Origin: Longimycelium tulufanense | GTDB taxonomy: Bacteria > Actinomycetota > Actinomycetes > Mycobacteriales > Pseudonocardiaceae | Assembly (NCBI RefSeq): GCF_014645795.1 | Contig: NZ_BMMK01000003.1 | Location: 62,001-126,000 of the forward strand | Length of the DNA stretch: 64,000 nt | Direction: 5' to 3' | Shown: one piece after another, positions 1-9,321 of the stretch | Layout: every line of letters starts with the position of its first letter | Numbering within the stretch: position 1 is the stretch's first letter | Notes under the pieces: generated by a model | The model's database searches: none | Told to the model about the DNA's origin: nothing | Seen by the model: only the letters and a program-made list of their open reading frames with translations | Made by a program: the position numbers and the translations under genes

Positions 1-145
1 CAGCCCCCTCACTGCCACCGCCTACCTCGCCGCCCGACCAGATCTCCACGGCGTCGCCCTCGACCAACGGCGGGCAATCGCGCTCGCCACACACCTGTTT
101 GGCCCGCTCCTGCGGCAGTGACGAGCCGAAGTAGACGACAGACAT
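1..145 (-). CDS. hypothetical protein, partial (runs off the left edge)
   Basis: An open frame starts at ATG 145 on the minus strand and stays open to the window edge (48 codons). It begins MSVVYFGSSLPQER and contains two cysteines (VCGERDC) followed by an acidic, glycine-rich stretch. I do not recognise the family. It lies 28 bases downstream of another small minus-strand gene and could be co-transcribed with it. I see no clear Shine-Dalgarno site, so the start is uncertain. A 39-codon plus-strand frame ending at a TGA at 119-121 overlaps it but looks less protein-like. Confidence 0.4.
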   Translation of the reverse strand, partial: MSVVYFGSSLPQERAKQVCGERDCPPLVEGDAVEIWSGGEVGGGSEGA

Positions 146-173
146 CGGGAGAGAAACGGGAGCCGACGCGACG

Positions 174-493
174 CTACCGTCCCGTCCTGGCGATGACCTC
201 GCCCTGATCGTCCAAATAGGACTGCGCGCCACAGATCATGGGATCGCAGCCGATCTCGAACTGGGCGACCATGTCGCAGTCCCCGCAGACCAGCAGCGCG
301 GTCCGCGCGAGGTCATCCGGCGCGCTCGCCGGGAGCAGCGCGCTGATCTACCGGATATGGCTGCCTCGTCGGCGGCCTGGTCCACCCGGAGCTGGAAGCA
401 GGACAGTTCAGCCAACGCATACCCGATGCCGTAGGTGATGACACTGCGGAGCAATGCAACCGCCCACGGCTCGGCAACCCCACCGTCGCGCAT
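174..493 (-). pseudogene. small CxxC protein with a frameshift
   Basis: ATG 493 is preceded by GAGGAGG five bases upstream, a strong start. The frame reads MRDGGVAEPWAVALLRSVITY and onward to about position 350, then loses sense. One frame over, sense resumes as a stretch with CGDCDMVAQFEIGCDPMICG and ends in TAG at 174-176. The two parts fit one protein of about 105 residues interrupted by a single indel near 345-352. The CxxC and C-x4-C pattern could bind zinc. No family is recognised. The break is either real decay or an assembly indel. Confidence 0.5.
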
Positions 494-571
494 CACAACC
501 TCCTCAGAGATCAACGGATCCCGGCCTCGATCGCTCACGCAGGTTGTTCGTGCCTGTCGTTCTCGCTGTGC

Positions 572-2038
572 TCATCCGCTGCTGACGGGGGTCGTCGGCC
601 CGCTTCCCGCTCCGGCCCGGGCGGGCAACGCGAAGAGCATCGCGACCGCGCAGGCGAGGAGGGCCAGCCCGCCAATCTGGAAAGCCAACGCATAGCCGGT
701 CACCAGTGCCGGCGCGTTCTCGCTCCCCGCGCTGCGCGAAGCGGCCGCCGTCGAGAGCACGGCCAGTCCCAGCGCTCCGCCCATGGTCCGTGAGGTGTTG
801 ATCAGTCCCGAGACCAGCCCTGTTTCACCGGGGGCCGCGCCCGCCGTAGCCACCGCGGCCAGCGGTGTGAGAGCCAGGCCCGAGCCGAACGCCATCAGGA
901 CTCCCGGGCCCAGAACCGTGGCGAGGTAGCCGCCAGCGGTATGCATGCCACCACTCTCCCAGAGAAAGCCGACACCGCTGACGGCGGTCCCGGCCATCGT
1001 GAGGTACCTGGCGCCCACCGCATGCATCAGCCGGGGGGCAAGCTTGGAGCCGAGAATGATGCTCATCGACTGCGAGAGGAAACCCAGGCCCGCCTCGAGT
1101 GGGGTGTAGCGAAGGACGTTCTGCATGTACAGGGACATGAAATACCACATGGCCACCATCGCGCCGCCGCAGACGAGCATCGCGACGTTCGCCACCGAAA
1201 CCAACCGCCGCCTGAACAGCCGCAGCGGAACCAGCGGTGCCGCCGTGCGGGCCTCTACCGCCACGAAGACGCCGAGCAGTGCGAGCCCGCCCAGCAACGG
1301 CAGTAGCGAGCCCACAGCCGCCCATCCCAGCGACTCGGTCCGTACGATCCCGTAAGCCAGCGTCCCCAACCCAACCGTGACCAGCAGCGCGCCCGGCACG
1401 TCCAACCGCCCACGCGCCGCCCGGTCGCTTTCCCCGCTTTCAGCAACCCACACCACGGTGGCGATCAGCACGAGCACACCGATGGGCACGTTGATGAGCA
1501 GCACCCAGCGCCAGGACAGCAGATCGGTCAGTACCCCACCGAAGAGTCCGCCGGCCGCTCCTCCTCCCGCGCCCACCGCCGTCCAAGTGCCAACTGCGCG
1601 GGTACGGGCCGCGCCGTGGGGAAAGGAAGTCGTCAACATCGTCAGCGTGGCCGGGGCGAGCACCGCGGCCCCGATCCCCTGGACCGCACGCGCCCCCAAC
1701 AGCTGCCAGGGCTCCTGCGCGAGCCCACCCGCCAGGCTGGCGGCAGCGAACAGGCCCAGACCGACCAGGAACATCCGCCTACGCCCGAACAGATCGGCGG
1801 TCCGGCCTCCCAACAGCAGGAAGCCCGCGAAGGTCAGGGCGTAGAGGTTCGCCACCCATTGCAGCCCCACCTCACTCAGCCCCAGGTCCGTCCGCATCGA
1901 CGGCAGCGCCACATTGACCACCGAGACGTCGAGTACGACCAGGAACTGTCCCCCGCACGCCGCGAGCGCCACCGCCCACAGATGCGGTGTGCCCCACCTG
2001 CTACCAGGCATGTCGGATTCAACAGAGGAAGTGGTCAT
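572..2038 (-). CDS. MFS drug exporter, 14-TM DHA2 type
   Basis: An integral membrane proton-coupled efflux pump of about 488 residues, the usual length for the EmrB/QacA (DHA2) family. Near the N-terminus the sequence LDVSVVNVALPSM carries the acidic TM1 residue (LDxSVVNVALP) typical of these pumps. The loop GRTADLFGRRRMF is motif A, and a long run of hydrophobic helices follows. The start chosen, ATG 2038 (MTTSSVESD), leaves a short hydrophilic leader; ATG 2056 or 2011 are alternatives because no strong ribosome site is visible. The substrate cannot be inferred. The neighbours on both sides are decayed. Confidence 0.85.
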   Translation of the reverse strand: MTTSSVESDMPGSRWGTPHLWAVALAACGGQFLVVLDVSVVNVALPSMRTDLGLSEVGLQWVANLYALTFAGFLLLGGRTADLFGRRRMFLVGLGLFAAASLAGGLAQEPWQLLGARAVQGIGAAVLAPATLTMLTTSFPHGAARTRAVGTWTAVGAGGGAAGGLFGGVLTDLLSWRWVLLINVPIGVLVLIATVVWVAESGESDRAARGRLDVPGALLVTVGLGTLAYGIVRTESLGWAAVGSLLPLLGGLALLGVFVAVEARTAAPLVPLRLFRRRLVSVANVAMLVCGGAMVAMWYFMSLYMQNVLRYTPLEAGLGFLSQSMSIILGSKLAPRLMHAVGARYLTMAGTAVSGVGFLWESGGMHTAGGYLATVLGPGVLMAFGSGLALTPLAAVATAGAAPGETGLVSGLINTSRTMGGALGLAVLSTAAASRSAGSENAPALVTGYALAFQIGGLALLACAVAMLFALPARAGAGSGPTTPVSSG

Positions 2039-2190
2039 ACAACTGCCAATCTTCATTCGGGACCTCAGTGGGCCAGATGACGGGAGGACGTCTTCTTGGA
2101 CCCATGGCTGGCCGTTCGGTACCCATGAGGTCACAGGGCTTCGTGTAGCGCTGTTCGCCGCAACAGCCGCAGTCGGCTGTGCAGGACAGG

Positions 2191-2841
2191 TCAGCCGGCG
2201 GTAAGGGTGCTGGCAAACAAAGACAACAGGTGGTCCCAATGCCGTTCGAGCCGGGAGGGACTGAACGCTGCCGTGTCGGACATGGTGAAGCCGTGCGCTG
2301 TGCCCGGGTAGGACTCTGACGTATAGCGGACACCGGCCGCGTCCAAGTCCTCGTTCGGCCCGCCAATGCCTCGGAAGTCATGGAGTCATCGTGTTCAGCG
2401 TGTCCGAAGTAGAACTCGGCAGCCAGGTACGGGGCGAGCCGGTGCGGGCTGGCGCGCGTCTCGGTGACGAGCGGGCCGGGGTGGAAGCAGGCGGTTGCGG
2501 CCACCTGGTCGAAGCGGGCTGCCGCCGTACGCACAGCCAGGACACCGCCCACGCAGTAGCCGGTCACCCCGACCGGGCCGGGGCGAGCCTCGGACTTCGC
2601 GGCGAGGAAATCCAGACAGGCACCGGCATCGCGGACCACGCGCTCCACGGCAAAGGCGTAGTGCTGCGTAACGACCTCACCTTCGACTTGCACGAAGTCG
2701 AGTGTGTCGCCGTTGTCCTTCCACACAACCGAGAACGCCCCGGAGGGTACCGGATCTACGAGATTGAAGATCCTCGCCGGAAAACGGCCGGCCGTCGTCG
2801 ACCACGGGAACGACTATGGTGTGGTCCATTTGCACTGACAT
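2191..2841 (-). pseudogene. dienelactone hydrolase family protein, frameshifted
   Basis: Minus-strand remnants of an alpha/beta-hydrolase of the dienelactone hydrolase type. The central part keeps GVTGYCVGG, with the nucleophile cysteine in the G-x-C-x-G-G elbow, and a later GHAEHDDSM carrying the acid residue. In another frame follow SYPGTAHGFTMSDTAAF, the catalytic-histidine segment, and a natural C-terminus ending at TGA 2191-2193. The N-terminal part from ATG 2841 does not resemble the family well. At least one frameshift, near 2340-2390, separates the triad members, so the gene is not functional as written unless the indel is an assembly error. Confidence 0.75.
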
Positions 2842-2847
2842 GACCCG

Positions 2848-2878
2848 ACCGTAAAACCTCCAGCATGCTAGAGGTCAA
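2848..2878 (-). promoter_or_regulatory. MerR-type promoter with dyad operator
   Basis: Read on the minus strand, a TTGACC -35 box (2873-2878) and a TACGGT -10 box (2848-2853) are separated by 19 bases instead of 17. The spacer is filled by a near-perfect dyad, CCTCTAGCATGCTGGAGG (2857-2874). An overlong spacer occupied by a dyad is the hallmark of promoters activated by MerR-family regulators through DNA underwinding. It points at the decayed hydrolase starting at 2841. No MerR gene is visible nearby. Confidence 0.6.
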
Positions 2879-3421
2879 GCCTCATGGTTCGGTCTCATAC
2901 GGTCGGTCAGGCGAGTTGAGTGTCTGCCAACCACCGACAACCGACGCAGCGCCCCCGCCAGGACCACACCCGCGGGTGTAAGCGATGAACGAGCCAAACG
3001 AAGGGCGCTCGAGGGTTGACGACTCAAGGAGTCTGCTCCGTCACGTCAGGTGGAAGGATCAGCAAGTCGGGAAGGACTGTCACTCGAGTTGGTCCCCCGA
3101 GAACGAGGTCATCCAGATCTCGCTCGAGTGGATCTCCCCTCCGGTCGGCGAGTAGACCTATCGCTGAGGGACCGGTGCCGCGGAGTTTCTCAAGCACGAG
3201 TCGTTGGCGCTGGTCGCGCCGTCGCTTGCCGATCGTGGAGCTGAACCACGCCGTGACGTCGCGGCAGGTCAGTTCACCCGAAACCGGCAAATCGACCGAT
3301 GTTCCAGCAGTTTTGGGTGATCAACTAAACATTCCTCAAAGCCTCGGATAAGCCGGCTTGCGTGCGATGCTGAGGACATCGTTGGATGACGTTGGGTACG
3401 CAACTGGGGAAGGGAACCTCC
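2879..3421. other. intergenic region, no convincing gene
   Basis: About 540 bases separate the decayed hydrolase from the oxidoreductase operon. The only candidate is an 88-codon minus-strand frame at 3024-3290 containing the basic stretch SSTIGKRRRDQRQRL, which I cannot assign. It has no obvious ribosome site and may be a fragment or chance. The promoter for the plus-strand operon starting at 3422 should lie here, but no box is clear. Confidence 0.4.
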
Positions 3422-6400
3422 ATGGCGCACGCCTGCGGCGGGTCGCTCGCCGACTACGCACCACGGGACGTGCTGCGCACCGCCTCCGGACCCGGCGCGT
3501 TGACCGGGGTGCAGGCGCTGGTCCGGCTCCTGGTCGAGCAACGCCGCGCGGACCGGGACCGGGGCTGGCGGACCGCGGGACTGGTCTCCGGGTACCGCGG
3601 CTCTCCCCTGGGCGGGCTCGACCTGTTGCTGGAGCGGAACAGCGACCTGTTGGCCGAGCACAACATTCGTTTCGTCCCCGGCGTCAACGAGGAGCTGGGC
3701 GCGACCGTTGTCTCCGGCTCCCAGCTGGCTACCCAGCTCCCCGACCCGCGGTACGAGGGCGTCTTCGGCTTGTGGTACGGCAAGGCACCGGGCGTGGATC
3801 GTTCAATGGACGCGTTCAAGCACGGCAACTGGATGGGCACCACCGAGCGGGGTGGAGTACTCGTGGTCGCCGGTGACGACCCGGCGTGCAAGTCGTCCAC
3901 GCTGCCGTCGAACTCGACCATGGCGCTCGCCGAGGCGGCCATGCCGGTACTCGCCCCTGTGGATGTCGCCGATGTCCTGCGCTTGGGCCGGTTCGGTTTC
4001 GAGATGTCCCGGTTCAGCGGGGCCTGGGTCGGTTTCCCGGTGGTCACCAACATCGCCGACGCCTACGAGATCGTCGGTCTCGGCACCCCGGTGGACGTCA
4101 TGACCCCGGAGTTCGAGTGGGGCGGCACGCTTTGGAAGCCGACGAACCACCCCGGGGTCACCATCGCCGAGGCGGTCGCCCTGGAGCCGGAGGTGCTGGA
4201 AGGCCGGCTGGCGGCTGCGGCCGCCTTCACCCGCGCCAATCGGTTGGACTTGGTCGAAGGGGCGAAGGCCGACGCGCGGCTCGGCCTGGTCGCCGCGGGC
4301 CACACCTACGCGCAGCTGCGCGCCGCGCTCGACCGGGTCGGCCTCACCGAGGAGGTCCTGCACCGACGGGGAGTCCGGTTGTTACGGCTAAGTCTGGTGT
4401 ATCCGGTCGACCGCGCGGTGGTGCGCGAGTTCGCGGCCGGTCTTTCGGAGCTGGTGGTCGTCGAGGACAAGCGCTCCTTCGTGGAGAGCCAGTTCAAGGA
4501 CGTGCTGTACGACCTTTCCGACCGCCCCCGGGTCTACGGCAAGCACGGACCGGATGGTGCGGCACTCGTCCCGGTGCACGGTGGGCTCGATGCCGACCGA
4601 CTCGCCGCCGTGCTCGGCCCCTTCCTTGCGGAGCGGCTGGGTTGTGAGCACGTCGACCTGCGCTCATCCGGTCCGGGGCCACGACGCATCTCGCTCTCCC
4701 TGACTCCGGTCAACCGCACCCCCTACTTCTGTTCCGGCTGTCCCCACAACCGGTCGACCAGCGTTCCGGAGGGTTCACTTGCGGGGGCGGGCATCGGGTG
4801 CCACATCATGACCACGTTCATGGGCCGCAGCCTCGGTGTGACGCAAATGGGCGGTGAGGGTGCCAATTGGGTCGGTGCAGCTTCCTTTACCGACGTCGAC
4901 CATTTCTTCCAGAACCTCGGCGACGGCACCTTCTTCCACTCCGGCCAGCTGGCCATCCGCCAGGCTATCGCCGCGAAAACCAACATCACGTTCAAGCTGC
5001 TCTACAACAGCGCGGTGGCGATGACCGGCGGGCAGCACGCTGACGGGTCAGTCGACCCAGTGGCCATTTCCTGGATGCTGCACGCGGAGGGGGTCGCGCG
5101 CACCGTCGTCGTCACCGAGGATCCGGCAAAGTACCCCCGGACGACGACCCGGTGGGCACCCGGTGTCCGGGTCCGGCACCGGGACGATCTTGACGACGTA
5201 CAGCGGGAGCTGCGCGGCGTTCCCGGTGTGACGATGTTGCTCTACGACCAAGCGTGCGCCGCCGAGAATCGCCGCAAGCGCAAGCGGGGCCAGGCACCGG
5301 AACCCAGACAGTGGGTGTTTATCAACGAGTCCGTCTGCGAGGGCTGCGGTGACTGCGGCCAGAAGTCGAACTGTCTGAGCGTGGAACCGGTCGCGACCGA
5401 GTTCGGACGGAAGACGCAGATCGATCAGACCTCCTGTAACAAGGACTTCTCCTGTCTGCTGGGCGACTGCCCGTCCTTTCTCACCGTCGTCCCCGGTTCC
5501 GGAGCCGAGCGGAACGTGCGGCGCGAGGAGCTGCCCGGCGACCTTCCGGAGCCGATGGCAACGCCGGCCCAGGCAAACGTGGTGATGGTTGGCATCGGTG
5601 GGACCGGTGTCGTCACCACGAACCAGATCCTGGCTACCGCAGCCCTGCTCGACGGGTTGGACGCCCGCGCGCTGGACCAGACCGGTCTGAGCCAGAAGGC
5701 CGGCGCTGTCGTGTCCCATCTCAGGATCAGCCCCGAGCCGGACCACCGACCCGGCTTGGTGGATGCCGGTGGTGCCGATGTCTACCTCGCATTCGACGCG
5801 GTGGCCGCGACGACCGAAGCCAACCTGTCCCGCTGCGCCGGTAATCGCACCATTGCCGTGGTGTCCACCAGCGAGGTGCCCACCGGACGGATGATTGTCG
5901 ACCCCACCGCGACGTATCCCAAGCGGAACGACCTGCTGGCGTCGGTACACGAGCGCACGCGCGACCTGGTGGCGGTGGACGCCCTCGCACTGTCCGAACG
6001 ACTGTTTGGTGCCACCACGGCGGCGAACTTCCTCGTCGTCGGTGCCGCATACCAGAAGGGGCTCCTTCCCCTGCGAGCAGCGACGATCGAACGTGCCATC
6101 GAGCTGAACGGCGTCGGCGTCGTTACTACCATCCAGGCGTTTCGCGCGGGGCGGAAGGCCGTCCTGGAGCCAGGCTGGCCGGTCGAGACGCGGCGGCCTG
6201 CGCCCATACCGACCGGCCGGGTGACCCGGTCCGCCGCCGCGCTCGTCAAGGCGACCGGAGTCACCGGGGAGTTGCGCCGCCTGCTGGAGATTCGGGTCGC
6301 CGATCTGGCCGCGTACCAGGACCTCGCCTACGCCCGCCGGTACCTGGACGTGGTGACCCGCGTCCTGGCCGCCGAACGCGACCTCGGTGGGCACATCCTT

Positions 6401-6901
6401 ACCGAGACCGTGGCGCGCAACCTCCATAGGCTCATGGCCTACAAGGACGAGTACGAGGTGGCCAGGCTCCACCTCAGCCCCGAGCTCGGCCGACAGGTGC
6501 AAGATCGGTTCGGCACCGGTGCCCGCATCCGGTATCTCCTACATCCTCCGGTTCTTCGTGCGTTTGGAATACGACGCAAGATCGCCCTCGGTCGAACCGC
6601 GCGTCCGGTCTTCGCCGTCTTGCGTGCCCTGCGACGGCTCCGCGGCACGCCGTTCGACCCCTTCGGCTACGCGCGGCTCCGGCGGATCGAACGCGAGCTG
6701 GTCACCGACTACCTCGGCGTCATCGACCGTCTGGTGGCCATAGTGTCCAAGGAGAACCGCGATCTGGCGGTCGAGATCGCCGGTCTGCCCGACCTCGTGC
6801 GCGGCTACGAGGACATCAAGCTCGTCTCGGTGGAGACCTACCGGACCAGGATGCGCGACCTCCTGACCCGGCTGGATTCCGTCCAGCCCACGCCCACGTA
6901 A
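3422..6901 (+). CDS. indolepyruvate ferredoxin oxidoreductase-type fused 2-oxoacid oxidoreductase
   Basis: A single-chain fusion of about 1159 residues from the 2-oxoacid:ferredoxin oxidoreductase superfamily. These enzymes decarboxylate aryl- or branched 2-oxoacids to acyl-CoA with TPP and pass electrons to ferredoxin. Order of parts: an alpha-type N-terminal domain (GLVSGYRGSPLGGLD near residue 55), a TPP-binding domain (GGEGANWVGAASF, then GDGTFF, about 480-505), a cysteine-rich 4Fe-4S segment (CEGCGDCGQKSNCLS near 639 and CNKDFSCLLGDC after it), a gamma domain (VGIGGTGVVTTNQIL near 725) and the C-terminal extension seen in the long bacterial form. The start is ATG 3422, with a GGGAAGGGAA ribosome site. 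It leads a four-gene plus-strand operon. Family assignment is firm; the substrate is not. Confidence 0.9.
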   Translation: MAHACGGSLADYAPRDVLRTASGPGALTGVQALVRLLVEQRRADRDRGWRTAGLVSGYRGSPLGGLDLLLERNSDLLAEHNIRFVPGVNEELGATVVSGSQLATQLPDPRYEGVFGLWYGKAPGVDRSMDAFKHGNWMGTTERGGVLVVAGDDPACKSSTLPSNSTMALAEAAMPVLAPVDVADVLRLGRFGFEMSRFSGAWVGFPVVTNIADAYEIVGLGTPVDVMTPEFEWGGTLWKPTNHPGVTIAEAVALEPEVLEGRLAAAAAFTRANRLDLVEGAKADARLGLVAAGHTYAQLRAALDRVGLTEEVLHRRGVRLLRLSLVYPVDRAVVREFAAGLSELVVVEDKRSFVESQFKDVLYDLSDRPRVYGKHGPDGAALVPVHGGLDADRLAAVLGPFLAERLGCEHVDLRSSGPGPRRISLSLTPVNRTPYFCSGCPHNRSTSVPEGSLAGAGIGCHIMTTFMGRSLGVTQMGGEGANWVGAASFTDVDHFFQNLGDGTFFHSGQLAIRQAIAAKTNITFKLLYNSAVAMTGGQHADGSVDPVAISWMLHAEGVARTVVVTEDPAKYPRTTTRWAPGVRVRHRDDLDDVQRELRGVPGVTMLLYDQACAAENRRKRKRGQAPEPRQWVFINESVCEGCGDCGQKSNCLSVEPVATEFGRKTQIDQTSCNKDFSCLLGDCPSFLTVVPGSGAERNVRREELPGDLPEPMATPAQANVVMVGIGGTGVVTTNQILATAALLDGLDARALDQTGLSQKAGAVVSHLRISPEPDHRPGLVDAGGADVYLAFDAVAATTEANLSRCAGNRTIAVVSTSEVPTGRMIVDPTATYPKRNDLLASVHERTRDLVAVDALALSERLFGATTAANFLVVGAAYQKGLLPLRAATIERAIELNGVGVVTTIQAFRAGRKAVLEPGWPVETRRPAPIPTGRVTRSAAALVKATGVTGELRRLLEIRVADLAAYQDLAYARRYLDVVTRVLAAERDLGGHILTETVARNLHRLMAYKDEYEVARLHLSPELGRQVQDRFGTGARIRYLLHPPVLRAFGIRRKIALGRTARPVFAVLRALRRLRGTPFDPFGYARLRRIERELVTDYLGVIDRLVAIVSKENRDLAVEIAGLPDLVRGYEDIKLVSVETYRTRMRDLLTRLDSVQPTPT

Positions 6902-7225
6902 TTCGGTCTCCCCACCGGAGGAACGAGCACGATCCAAAAGAATAGAAAGTGGATGGAAGGGGTCGACCTCCCACCTTTTCCACACACCGGACCTGCTAAC
7001 CCCGATTCAGGTTCGGGTCCGCACAACCGAGAACACGGAAACCGCAGTGTCAGCGAACTCTCCCGAATTCTCCGTCGATTTCAGCAGGGCGCAGCATTGC
7101 CGCGCCCCGAAATTGACCCCCGGACCGGGAAGACATTCGCTGGGAAGTACCGGACGGACCGCGCCGAGCGCGGTGTCCGCTGGTACGGACCACATTGCCA
7201 GAACCAGGCGAAGGTGGATTCGTCA

Positions 7226-8086
7226 ATGGAAGCCGTCCTGACCGCGTCGGAGACCGACCTTGCCCCGTTCGCCCGTATCTCCACCGAGGTGCGCCACGCG
7301 AACCGGGTCAGCGACAACGACCTCGTCGACCTCGCCGCCGGCCGGGTCCTCGCCATCGTCGTCGAGGATTACTGTCCGCCGGAGCTGTGCCGGGAGGCGG
7401 CCCGGAAGTTGATCAACGACCACCGGTACGGCGAGTACGACAACGTGCCCGGGGTCCACAAGTGGGGCCTCAACACGTACGAGGGCCTGTCCAGTGCCGA
7501 GCGCGAGCAGCGCTACTTCGCCGAAGCGGTGCCCGCCATCCAGGCACTTCGCGACAGCTGGTCCCCGCACCTCTCCCCGATCGACCGACTGCGTCTGGAG
7601 CTGCAGGAGGCGTGGCCGGCCGGCGCCAACATGGGCTTTTTCAAGGGCCACAAGCTATTTGTCGGCCAAGCTCGGGTGTTCCCGAGCGGCGGCAACGGCG
7701 CGATCCCGCACCAGGACTTCCTCCCCTGGGAACTGCAGGACCTCAACGGTGTCACCGACGTGGGCGAGGTGCCCACGCTCGTCGGGCAGTTGACCGTCAA
7801 CCTCTACCTCCAGACCCCGGCGAGCGGGGGCGAGCTGGAGCTATGGGCCCACGGCTACGACCACGACGAGTACGACGCACTACGGGCGAGTGCGGACAGT
7901 TACGGCCTGAACCGCGAGCTGGTGCCCGCCCCTGACGCGGTCCTGCGGCCGATCGCCGGCATGCTGATCATGTTCCACGCCTCCCGGGTGCACGCCGTCC
8001 GCCCCGCACAGGGCGTCGACCGCGTGGCGCTGAGCAGCTTCATCGGGGTCCACGCCCTGGACCAGCCACTCACCTACTGGAGCTGA
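7226..8086 (+). CDS. 2-oxoglutarate/Fe(II)-dependent oxygenase
   Basis: A protein of about 286 residues with a double-stranded beta-helix oxygenase signature. IPHQDFLPWE supplies the H-x-D pair of the facial iron triad. FHASRVHAVRPAQGVDRVALSSF supplies the distal histidine and the arginine that would hold the 2-oxoglutarate carboxylate. It would hydroxylate, desaturate or cyclise a small molecule or a carrier-bound amino acid. ATG 7226 is chosen because GAAGGTGG lies eight bases upstream and conserved-looking sequence starts there; the frame stays open upstream to 6953, but that part is poorly protein-like. It lies between the oxoacid oxidoreductase and a MetX-like acyltransferase, suggesting a tailoring role. 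Confidence 0.8.
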   Translation: MEAVLTASETDLAPFARISTEVRHANRVSDNDLVDLAAGRVLAIVVEDYCPPELCREAARKLINDHRYGEYDNVPGVHKWGLNTYEGLSSAEREQRYFAEAVPAIQALRDSWSPHLSPIDRLRLELQEAWPAGANMGFFKGHKLFVGQARVFPSGGNGAIPHQDFLPWELQDLNGVTDVGEVPTLVGQLTVNLYLQTPASGGELELWAHGYDHDEYDALRASADSYGLNRELVPAPDAVLRPIAGMLIMFHASRVHAVRPAQGVDRVALSSFIGVHALDQPLTYWS

Positions 8087-8130
8087 GTGCCCGCCGACGC
8101 GCGGCGGCAGCGGAGGCAGAGCAAGAGAAG

Positions 8131-9318
8131 GTGACAACAAAGGTGAGCTCTCCCATCACGTCCCAGGCCACCACACGGACCCGGCTGGCGAACACTGGCG
8201 CCTGGCAACCGGGCGATCCCGTCGGCCATCGTCGTCTCGCGGAGGTGTTCACCGAACAGTCTCCGCTCCAGCTGGTGTCCGGGGAGCTGTTCGCCCCGGT
8301 CACCGTCGCCTACGAGGCGTGGGGCGCGCTCAACGCGGACGCCTCCAACGCGATCCTCGTGCTGCCCCCGCTGACGATGGGCACCGACGCCGCGAGTCAT
8401 CCGGACGACCCGACGTCCTCCCCGGGGTGGTGGGAATACCTGATCGGACCGGGCCGGGCCCTGGACACCGACCGGTTCTTCGTGGTCTGCCCCAACACCT
8501 TCGGCAGCTGCCAGGGTACGACCGGCCCGGCCAGCCTCGACCCGAGCGGCCGGCCGTGGGGATCGCGCTTTCCCCGAATCGATGTGATCGACCAGGTCAC
8601 CGTGGAAGCCGCGCTCGCCGACGCGCTCGGCATCCGGCGCTGGGTCTCGGTGATCGGCATGTCTATCGGAGGGGCACGGGCCCTGGAATGGGCCGTGTCC
8701 CGCCCGGACCGGATGGGCAGCGTCGTCCTCATCGCCTCGACCGCCGCCACCCGACTCCAGCAGTGGGGTCTGCTCACCCTCCAGATCGAACTGATCCGGG
8801 AGCACCCGGGATTCCACGGGGGCGACTACTACGAGCTTCCCGAGGGGAACGGGCCGCGGGCCAGCATCGCGATGGCGCGCGCATTCGGGCACCTCGGTTA
8901 TGCGACGGAACGGTACTTCCAGGACCGTTTCGCCGAGACGGCCTGGGACGCCGACCCCGAGCAGGCACGGACGGAGTTCGAGGGCTACCTCTTCGCCCAA
9001 GGCCAGAAGGTCGCGGAACGCTTCGACGCCAACAGCTACGCAGTCCTGTGTGACGCCGCCCGCACCCACAACGTGGGTCGCGGCCGGAGCGGGATCTCCG
9101 CCGCCCTGAAGCGGGTGACCTGCCCCGCCCACGTCGTCGGCTTCGACACCGACACCGCCATGCCGCTGGAGGCCCAGCGCGAGCTGGTGACCACGATCCC
9201 AAAGGCCGAACTCACCGTCGTCGAGACCACCAACGGTCACTACTCGGTCTTCTACGAGCAGCAGCGACTGGACCCGGTACTCCGCAGGGCCGCTCGGGAT
9301 GCCGAGTCGGGGGAGTGA
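8131..9318 (+). CDS. MetX-like homoserine O-acyltransferase family protein
   Basis: An alpha/beta-hydrolase-fold acyltransferase of 395 residues, the usual MetX length. It has the family blocks FGSCQGTTGPASL, GRPWGSRFPRIDVIDQV and the nucleophile elbow GMSIGGARALEW (serine nucleophile; the textbook family motif is GGSMGG). The C-terminal TTNGHYSVF supplies the catalytic histidine and DTDTAMPLE the acid. Classical MetX moves an acetyl group from acetyl-CoA to homoserine. Here, next to an oxygenase and an acyl-CoA-forming oxidoreductase rather than methionine genes, acylation of a hydroxylated metabolite is more likely. GTG 8131 and GTG 8143 are both possible starts; the second has better spacing from GAGAAGG. 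Confidence 0.85.
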   Translation: MTTKVSSPITSQATTRTRLANTGAWQPGDPVGHRRLAEVFTEQSPLQLVSGELFAPVTVAYEAWGALNADASNAILVLPPLTMGTDAASHPDDPTSSPGWWEYLIGPGRALDTDRFFVVCPNTFGSCQGTTGPASLDPSGRPWGSRFPRIDVIDQVTVEAALADALGIRRWVSVIGMSIGGARALEWAVSRPDRMGSVVLIASTAATRLQQWGLLTLQIELIREHPGFHGGDYYELPEGNGPRASIAMARAFGHLGYATERYFQDRFAETAWDADPEQARTEFEGYLFAQGQKVAERFDANSYAVLCDAARTHNVGRGRSGISAALKRVTCPAHVVGFDTDTAMPLEAQRELVTTIPKAELTVVETTNGHYSVFYEQQRLDPVLRRAARDAESGE

Positions 9319-9321
9319 GGC

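Noticed and set aside
5048-6502. A 484-codon minus-strand open frame
   Set aside because: It is antisense to the oxidoreductase fusion and only open because of high GC; there are no recognisable motifs.
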